NCBI GenBank assembly: GCA_964389305.1
Contig: CAYMEK010000075.1
Span: 1-19,151, forward strand
DNA from: CAYMEK01 sp964389305
GTDB lineage: Bacteria > Spirochaetota > Spirochaetia > SZUA-6 > DRHE01
Reading direction: 5' to 3'
DNA: 19,151 nt
Within the stretch, counting starts at the first letter, position 1, and every line of letters starts with the position of its first letter. The notes beneath the pieces are model-generated. The model ran no database searches and was not told where the DNA came from. It was given only the letters and a program-made list of their open reading frames with translations. Positions 14,575 through 19,151 of the stretch are shown in pieces. A program made the position numbers and the translations under genes.

Positions 14575-15715
14575 AGATAATCTTGGCCCCGTCGGCTGGC
14601 TCGCAGATAAAGGTCTCTGGTGTAAAGCTGAAGATACGTTCGTACGCCTCCAGCCGGGACACGTAGTTCGGGATCGCCTTCTCCTCGATCAGGGTAACGG
14701 TGCAGCCTCCGAAACCCGCCCCCGTCATCCTCGATCCGTAGACGCCTTCGGTCTCCCAGGCTCGTTTAACCAGCCAGTCCAGCTCGGGGCAGGAAACTTC
14801 ATACTGGTCTCTCAAACTCTCATGAGAGCGGTTCATCAGCTTGCCGAAAGAGACCATATCCTTCTTTCTCAGCGCTGCTTCGGCTTCCCTTACCCGCTCG
14901 TTTTCCTCCACCACGTGCAGGCAACGCTTGCGGGTGGTCTCCGGGATCAGGCCCATGCTGTCCCTCAAGTCAGCAGGCGTGTAATCCCGCAGCGAGCGGC
15001 CGTTCTTGCGGGAGCTGAGGAGGCTTACGCACTTCTCGCATTCGGCCCGCCGCTGGTTGTACTCGGAGTCGACCAGGCTCCTTGGCACGTTGGAGTTGGT
15101 GATCAGGATCTTGACGCTATCCAGTTCCAGGGCAACGTGACGGTACTCCATGCTGCGCGTATCGATTAGAATGGCATGTCCCGCCCTGGCCATGCGGGAG
15201 ACGAACTGGTCCATGATACCGCACTGTACGCCCACGAAGTTGTTCTCAGCTTCCTGAGCCAGCCTGGCCAGCTCCGGACCGGATATGTTCAAGCCCAGCA
15301 ATTTCTGCAGAGCAAAGGCCGTAGCTACCTCCAGGGCGGCGGAGGAGGACAGACCCACTCCCACCGGCACGTTTCCCTGAACCGTGAAGCTCAGGCCCCC
15401 GGTGTCATAGCCCCGGTTTAGAAGCACGCTGACAATTCCTTTCGGATAGTTGGCCCAGCGGTCCTCCTTCTTGTACCGCAGATTACTGAGGCTGGTGCGT
15501 TTCCTGTCCGTGAGATCCACGGAGTAGAAACGCAGATGCTGGTCTTTTCTACGGGAAACGGCCACCTGGATGTAGTAGTCGATAGCCATCGGAAACACGA
15601 ATCCTTCATTGTAATCCGTATGCTCTCCGATCAGATTGACCCGACCCGGCGCTTGCGCAATGATGTGTGGGCTCTCGCCATACTCTTCCCGATGGCTGCG
15701 AATCAGATCGTCCAT
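14552..15715 (-). CDS. galK: galactokinase
   Basis: Galactokinase phosphorylates galactose to galactose-1-phosphate, the first step of the Leloir pathway, in the cytoplasm. ATG 15715 is preferred over the TTG at 15772, since it has CGGAG six bases upstream and gives 387 residues, the usual length. GHMP-kinase motifs are intact: PGRVNLIGEHTDYN (23-36, galactokinase signature), PVGVGLSSSAALE (117-129, ATP loop), Asp169 in GIMDQ (catalytic base), and GSRMTGAGFGGC near the C-terminus. It is the first gene after a good promoter, and its end overlaps surE by 23 bases. No galT or galE is present in the window, so the rest of the pathway must lie elsewhere if it exists. Confidence 0.95.
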   Translation of the reverse strand: MDDLIRSHREEYGESPHIIAQAPGRVNLIGEHTDYNEGFVFPMAIDYYIQVAVSRRKDQHLRFYSVDLTDRKRTSLSNLRYKKEDRWANYPKGIVSVLLNRGYDTGGLSFTVQGNVPVGVGLSSSAALEVATAFALQKLLGLNISGPELARLAQEAENNFVGVQCGIMDQFVSRMARAGHAILIDTRSMEYRHVALELDSVKILITNSNVPRSLVDSEYNQRRAECEKCVSLLSSRKNGRSLRDYTPADLRDSMGLIPETTRKRCLHVVEENERVREAEAALRKKDMVSFGKLMNRSHESLRDQYEVSCPELDWLVKRAWETEGVYGSRMTGAGFGGCTVTLIEEKAIPNYVSRLEAYERIFSFTPETFICEPADGAKIIYAPVENG

Positions 15716-15753
15716 GAATGACTCCGCTGGAATGAGATCGAAAACGGTGTTAT

Positions 15754-15782
15754 ATTCTATGGGAAAAAACAAAAGATTTCAA
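15754..15782 (-). promoter_or_regulatory. galK: sigma-70-type promoter for galK and the downstream minus-strand genes
   Basis: Read on the minus strand, TTGAAA (15782-15777) and TAGAAT (15759-15754) are 17 bases apart, with four and five of six consensus matches. The predicted start near 15747 leaves about 32 bases before the galK ATG, with room for the ribosome site. It lies in the divergent gap facing the cNMP-binding gene at 15820. Confidence 0.55.
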
Positions 15783-15819
15783 TCAAACGCCTTTTTTGAA
15801 CTGTCGATGAAGTAGTTGT

Positions 15820-16206
15820 ATGACCGAAAAAGACCTGCAGTACGGTGAGAAGGTGCGAATCGAACCCGGAACGCAGATCTATACTGCGGGCGATCCTCTG
15901 ACCAAGCACCCTATCTATTACCTTATCGCCGGTTTGATCCGTCTCGATATCGATCTGAGTGACGGGACGAAAGTGCCGATCTATCTCCTGCCCGACTCGG
16001 TTTTCGGAGTCGTGGAGGCGCTCCTCGATTGCCCCCGCCTGGTCAGCGCTTACTGCATGGAGAACTCGATACTCTACCGGTGGGATAAGGAAGGCTTCGA
16101 TGTCGCCTCGAGCGTGTCCTGGGAGCTGGCTCTGGAAACGATTACGGGAATGACCCAGACTCTTCGAATACTCAATGCTGAGTTCGGTGATCGTCTCAAG
16201 CCGTAA
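15820..16206 (+). CDS. degenerate cyclic nucleotide-binding domain protein
   Basis: The protein has 128 residues from ATG 15820; the ribosome site is weak (GAAG). It is a single CNB-like beta-barrel: RIEPGTQIYTAGDP (13-26), YYLIAGLIRLDI (33-44), then SVFGVVEALLDCPRLVSAYC (60-79), where the phosphate-binding cassette should be. The usual FGE...RxA spacing is disturbed: Glu is displaced (E66) and Arg73 is followed by LVSA. Ligand binding may therefore be changed or lost. A C-terminal helix follows. There is no DNA-binding domain, so it is not a CRP-type regulator. It lies 20 bases ahead of a second, canonical CNB protein, and the two are probably co-transcribed and may form a heteromer. Cytoplasmic. 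Confidence 0.75.
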   Translation: MTEKDLQYGEKVRIEPGTQIYTAGDPLTKHPIYYLIAGLIRLDIDLSDGTKVPIYLLPDSVFGVVEALLDCPRLVSAYCMENSILYRWDKEGFDVASSVSWELALETITGMTQTLRILNAEFGDRLKP

Positions 16207-16226
16207 AGAGGAGAAGGCTTAACGCA

Positions 16227-16652
16227 ATGTCCGATCAGAACTACGCCGAGATCATGAAGATCGCCTTCCAGGCCGAGGAGGCGATCAATGATGAGATTAT
16301 TTCCAAGTTCGGCAGGCGCTACGAGAATAAGACGGCTATAATCAAGGAAGGCGACATACAGCAGGAGATATTCTGGATCTTGTCCGGTGAGGTGTACATC
16401 ACTCGCAAGGTGGGAAATAAGTACAAGGTGCTCACCACCCTGGGTAAGGGCGAGCTGATCGGAGAGATGAGCTTCTTTGACAAATCCGTACGTTCGGCTA
16501 CGGTGATTACCAAAGGACCGGTAGAGGTACTGGTCTTTTCCAGGGAGAATTTCCAGGAAATCTTCGCAGCCAGTCCGCAGTGGACCAAACGGCTTCTGTT
16601 ATCCCTGTCCGGTCGTATAAAACAGATGATCGAAAAGATCACCAACCTGTAG
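16227..16652 (+). CDS. single-domain cyclic nucleotide-binding protein
   Basis: The protein has 141 residues from ATG 16227, with a good GAGGAGAAGG at 16208-16217. An N-terminal helix (residues 1-30) leads into a canonical CNB domain: AIIKEGD (37-43), FWILSGEVYITR (49-60), and the phosphate-binding cassette GELIGEMSFFDKSVRSATV (75-93) with Glu80 and Arg89, the residues that normally hold the ribose and cyclic phosphate. A C-terminal helix (LLLSLSGRIKQMIEKI) follows. There is no HTH or kinase domain, so it is a stand-alone receptor or adaptor for cAMP or a related nucleotide. The gene before it encodes a degenerate relative. It converges on the ABC ATPase gene. Confidence 0.9.
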   Translation: MSDQNYAEIMKIAFQAEEAINDEIISKFGRRYENKTAIIKEGDIQQEIFWILSGEVYITRKVGNKYKVLTTLGKGELIGEMSFFDKSVRSATVITKGPVEVLVFSRENFQEIFAASPQWTKRLLLSLSGRIKQMIEKITNL

Positions 16653-16657
16653 GCGCC

Positions 16658-16676
16658 GGGAGGTCGGCCGCCTCCT
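16658..16676. terminator. hairpin between convergent genes, possible bidirectional terminator
   Basis: GGAGG (16659-16663) pairs with CCTCC (16671-16675), with a G-T pair at the base and a 7-base loop. It sits in the 29-base gap between two converging stop codons, where a shared terminator is expected. No T-run follows on either strand, so efficiency is doubtful. Confidence 0.35.
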
Positions 16677-16681
16677 GGGTT

Positions 16682-17473
16682 CTACAGAAACTCCAGATTG
16701 TACCTGCCGGCCTTGAAGCCGAGGCGGCACCTGTGACCGAACAGCCGCGAGATAGTCTCCGACTTGAGGGTTGTTTCCCGGCTTCCGCTGGCCAGTACTC
16801 CGCCCGCCTCCAGGATCAACACTCCCTGGTAGGCTGCCGTGATCTCCTCCACATGATGGGTGACCGTAACCACGGTCAGGGCCTGCCTATGGGAAAACAA
16901 AGCATCGAGGGACTCCAGGAACTCCTCCCGGGACAGAGGATCCAAGCCCATACAGGGCTCGTCGAGCAAGAGGATCCGGGGTTCCGCCATCAAGGCGCGG
17001 GCGATCAGCACCCTCTGGCGCTCTCCAGTGGACAGGGTCGAGAACCGTCGGTCGATCAGGTGCTCGGCGTGGATATGGGCAAGCGCGGCCCGGGCCTGCT
17101 CCCGCTCCCGGGGAGAGCTTTCCTCGTAGTAGGCCAGGCTGCCTCTCTTTCCGGCCAGCACCACCTCTGCTACACTCATAAAATCCGGGATCATATTTCT
17201 CAGGTCATAGTGGACCCAGCCGATATGGACTCGCAAGCTGCGTAGATCCGTGCGGCCGAACTCCCGGCCGAGGACGGCCGCCCGTCCCCGGGAAGGATAG
17301 AGGTAGCCGGTTATGAGCTTGAGCAGGGTGGTCTTTCCACTGCCGTTTGGACCGAGCAGAACCCAGCGCTCGCCTGCCCTGACCTTCCAGTTGATTGCTT
17401 TCAGCAGCGCGGTGCCTTGTACCTCGAGCCACACCTCCTCGAGGAGGATCGAGACATCTTCCCTTGCGTGCAT
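16682..17473 (-). CDS. orphan ABC transporter-type ATPase (YlmA/ModF-like)
   Basis: The protein has 263 residues from ATG 17473; the GTG at 17479 is less likely because AGGGAG is correctly spaced only for the ATG. All ATPase motifs are present: Walker A GPNGSGKT (41-48), signature LSTGERQRV (147-155), Walker B RILLLDEP with Glu172, and the H-loop HH at 206-207. The usual Q-loop glutamine is missing; the segment reads HIGWVHYDL. No permease or binding-protein gene is adjacent, so this is an orphan subunit. Its pattern resembles YlmA/ModF-type single-domain ATPases, whose roles are poorly known. It is divergent from the Mut7-C gene. Confidence 0.85.
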   Translation of the reverse strand: MHAREDVSILLEEVWLEVQGTALLKAINWKVRAGERWVLLGPNGSGKTTLLKLITGYLYPSRGRAAVLGREFGRTDLRSLRVHIGWVHYDLRNMIPDFMSVAEVVLAGKRGSLAYYEESSPREREQARAALAHIHAEHLIDRRFSTLSTGERQRVLIARALMAEPRILLLDEPCMGLDPLSREEFLESLDALFSHRQALTVVTVTHHVEEITAAYQGVLILEAGGVLASGSRETTLKSETISRLFGHRCRLGFKAGRYNLEFL

Positions 17474-17555
17474 GTTCACTCCCTGTAGCGAGGAGCCAGA
17501 GACATCGCTGTCTTGCTCTTCCCCTTCCTTTCGGCTCAGACTGACTTTCGATCCG

Positions 17556-17575
17556 ACTTGGTTACATTACCAAGT
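17556..17575. repeat. perfect 7-6-7 inverted repeat in a divergent promoter region
   Basis: ACTTGGT (17556-17562) and ACCAAGT (17569-17575) are perfect inverted arms around a 6-base loop, followed by TTTT. In shape this is an intrinsic terminator, but both flanking genes point away from it. An operator for a dimeric regulator, or a short attenuator in the leader of the gene at 17598, is more sensible. Confidence 0.5.
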
Positions 17576-17597
17576 TTTTGGGCTAACATAGTAGAGG

Positions 17598-18371
17598 ATG
17601 GCGGAAAATACTGCTCAGGTAACGATTCGATTCTACGAGGAGCTAAACGATTTTCTTGACCCTTCACGCAGGAAAAAGCCTTTCAACGCTCCTTTTCATC
17701 CGGGGGATACGATCAAGGCGCTGATCGAAGCCCTCGGAGTTCCCCACACGGAGGTGGACCTGATCCTGGTGAACGGCGAATCGGTGCCCTTCAACCACCG
17801 GCTGCATGACGGGGAGCGGGTCAGCGTGTATCCCGTGTTCGAATCCATCGAGATAGGAGGGATAACCAGGGTGCGCCCTTCGGGACTGCGACGTACTCGC
17901 TTTGTTCTCGATGTCCACCTTGGCAGGCTGGCCAAGCTGCTGCGTATGTTGGGCTTCGACGCCCTGTATGCGAACGACCTTGCCGATGACGCTCTGTCCC
18001 GCATCTCCCACGCAGAAGGACGGATCGTCCTGACCCGGGACCGGGAATTGCTGAAACGCAGCCTGATAAGTCACGGCTACTGTATCCGCTCGCACCGACC
18101 TCCAGAGCAACTCGTCGAGGTGATCAAGCGTTTCGACCTGGCGGGAAAGATCAGGCCTTTCAGCCGCTGTCTGTGCTGCAACGAGGAGCTGCAAAGGACC
18201 CGGCGGTCCCGGGTTGCGGCTTCAGTCCCCCGCTACGTAGCCAGGACTTACCGGGCTTTCAGTACCTGCCCGTGCTGCGGTCGCATATACTGGCCCGGGA
18301 GCCACTGGGAGAATATGAAAAAACTCCTGGCCGGGGAAACAGATCGCAACCGGCGGCCGCCTAATCCTTGA
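17598..18371 (+). CDS. ubiquitin-like/Mut7-C (PIN-like RNase) domain protein
   Basis: The protein has 257 residues from ATG 17598, the only start after an in-frame TAG; AGAGG lies directly against the ATG, so the ribosome site is odd. Residues 7-82 form a ThiS/ubiquitin-like beta-grasp fold (VTIRFYEELNDFL to DGERVSVYPVFE). Residues about 100-185 form the Mut7-C domain, a PIN-like putative nuclease: VLDVHLGRLAKLLRMLGFD (Asp105, Asp121), DLADDAL, and VLTRDRELL (Asp148). A zinc ribbon follows, C191xxC194 with C224xxC227, ending CGRIYWPGSHWENM. The full Ub-Mut7-C-ribbon architecture is known in bacteria, and a role in RNA processing is only proposed. The end overlaps rpmE by 11 bases in convergent orientation. 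Confidence 0.9.
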   Translation: MAENTAQVTIRFYEELNDFLDPSRRKKPFNAPFHPGDTIKALIEALGVPHTEVDLILVNGESVPFNHRLHDGERVSVYPVFESIEIGGITRVRPSGLRRTRFVLDVHLGRLAKLLRMLGFDALYANDLADDALSRISHAEGRIVLTRDRELLKRSLISHGYCIRSHRPPEQLVEVIKRFDLAGKIRPFSRCLCCNEELQRTRRSRVAASVPRYVARTYRAFSTCPCCGRIYWPGSHWENMKKLLAGETDRNRRPPNP

Positions 18372-18564
18372 TGTTGTACCTCTTCTTGAACCGTTCCACT
18401 CGTCCGGCTGTGTCTACCAGTTTCTGCTTTCCCGTAAAGAAAGGATGGCAGCTCGAGCAGATCTCGACCTTGATATCCTTGATGGTGGAACGCGTTTCTA
18501 TCACGTTGCCGCAGGCACAGGTAATGGTGGTGGGCTCGTATTTCGGATGAACGCCTTTCTTCAT
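18361..18564 (-). CDS. rpmE: 50S ribosomal protein L31 (zinc form)
   Basis: The protein has 67 residues from ATG 18564, with AAGGAAG upstream. It is the zinc-binding type of L31, a late-assembling protein of the large subunit that bridges to the small subunit. The four ligands are Cys16, Cys18, Cys36 and Cys39 in TCACGN and ICSSCHPFFTGKQK. The start MKKGVHPKYE and end VERFKKRYNI are typical. It follows rho by 10 bases, the common rho-rpmE arrangement. A zinc-independent paralogue under Zur control may exist elsewhere in such genomes, but none is in this window. Confidence 0.97.
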   Translation of the reverse strand: MKKGVHPKYEPTTITCACGNVIETRSTIKDIKVEICSSCHPFFTGKQKLVDTAGRVERFKKRYNIKD

Positions 18565-18574
18565 CTGCGCTTCC

Positions 18575-19151
18575 TTATATCTCGTCGGCCGCCGAGGTGT
18601 TCATGGACTTCAAGAACGCCTCATTATTCTTGGTTTTACGCATCTTGTCAATCAACAGCTCGATGATCTCCACGTCGTCCATCGGGTTGATGACCTTGCG
18701 GAGGATCCACATCTTGTTCAGCACATCCTCGGGCAGCAGCAGCTCTTCCTTGCGGGTACCCGATCTTTTAATGTTGATGGCGGGGAACAGCCTTCGATCG
18801 GAAAGCCGGCGATCGAGGTTGATTTCCATGTTGCCGGTGCCCTTGAACTCCTCGAAGATGACCTCGTCCATACGGCTGCCTGTCTCGATCAAGGCCGTGG
18901 CCACAATGGTCAGGCTCCCGCCCTGCTCGATATTCCTCGCTGCGCCGAAGAATCGTTTGGGTTTGTGCAGGGCATTGGAATCCACGCCGCCGGAAAGTAT
19001 CTTCCCCGAGGTCGGCACGGTCTGGTTGTAAGCCCTGGCCAGCCGGGTAATGGAATCGAGCAGGATGATCACGTCCCGCTTGTGCTCGACCAGCCGCTTG
19101 GCCTTCTCGATCACCATCTCGGCGACCTGGACGTGCCGCGTGGCCTGCTCG
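18575..19151 (-). CDS. rho: transcription termination factor Rho (C-terminal part)
   Basis: This gene runs off the right edge, and about 191 C-terminal residues are visible. The frame is open up to 19151 and reads EQATRHVQVAEM before an internal Met at 19117, so that Met is not the start. Rho is a hexameric RNA helicase that ends transcription. Visible marks are VIILLDSITRLARAYN (Walker B), GGVDSNALHKPKRFFGAARN (Q/R-loop region), EEFKGTGNMEINLDRRL, and RSGTRKEELLLP with the arginine finger. The N-terminal RNA-binding domain and Walker A lie beyond the window. The tail SMNTSAADEI is a short species-specific extension. It is probably co-transcribed with rpmE. Confidence 0.97.
   Translation of the reverse strand, partial: EQATRHVQVAEMVIEKAKRLVEHKRDVIILLDSITRLARAYNQTVPTSGKILSGGVDSNALHKPKRFFGAARNIEQGGSLTIVATALIETGSRMDEVIFEEFKGTGNMEINLDRRLSDRRLFPAINIKRSGTRKEELLLPEDVLNKMWILRKVINPMDDVEIIELLIDKMRKTKNNEAFLKSMNTSAADEI

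Noticed and set aside
15716..15772. Longer galactokinase start at TTG 15772
   Set aside because: The extra 19 residues have no ribosome site, and the frame crosses the promoter at 15754-15782. ATG 15715 gives the normal length.

Overview
The window is bacterial chromosomal DNA, GC-rich and densely coded on both strands. It contains no rRNA, tRNA, CRISPR array or insertion sequence that I can see. The gene mix suggests a free-living Gram-negative-type bacterium, and I lean towards a spirochaete of the Spirochaeta/Treponema type. This is an inference from the mixture of GGDEF and HD-GYP proteins, small cyclic-nucleotide-binding proteins, a TGS-nucleoside kinase fusion, and NHL/VWA and NTF2-like secreted proteins. 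No single gene proves it.

Layout. Positions 1-296 hold a possible 3' tail of an upstream gene, small hairpins, a good promoter and a structured leader. Positions 297-1985 (+) carry three small proteins and a YiiX-like cysteine hydrolase; one small protein fits the MshEN c-di-GMP-binding motif. Positions 2106-4641 (-) hold a secreted GH30 glycosidase and an unrecognised two-helix membrane protein. Positions 4776-6119 (+) encode a membrane diguanylate cyclase, and 6156-7007 (-) a membrane/TPR-like protein. Positions 7071-11129 (+) hold an HD-GYP protein, a TGS/ThrRS-like nucleoside kinase and an exported protein with a duplicated NTF2-like domain.

Positions 15715 down to 11086 (-) look like one operon: galK, surE, a 58-residue protein, a TPR-NHL-VWA secreted protein and a YkgJ-type cysteine-cluster protein, with a promoter ahead of galK. 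Positions 15820-16652 (+) encode two adjacent single-domain cNMP-binding proteins. Positions 16682-17473 (-) encode an orphan ABC ATPase. It is divergent from a ubiquitin-like/Mut7-C protein (17598-18371, +), with a perfect 7-6-7 inverted repeat between them. The right edge holds rpmE (L31) and the C-terminal half of rho (-), in the common rho-rpmE order.

The main theme is nucleotide second messengers: a c-di-GMP synthase, an HD-GYP protein that seems to lack a metal ligand, a candidate c-di-GMP receptor and a pair of cNMP-binding proteins lie within about 16 kb. They are in separate transcription units, so a functional link is a hypothesis. Several proteins keep a family fold but have changed catalytic residues: HD-GYP, the editing-like domain of the kinase fusion, the VWA MIDAS site and the first cNMP domain.
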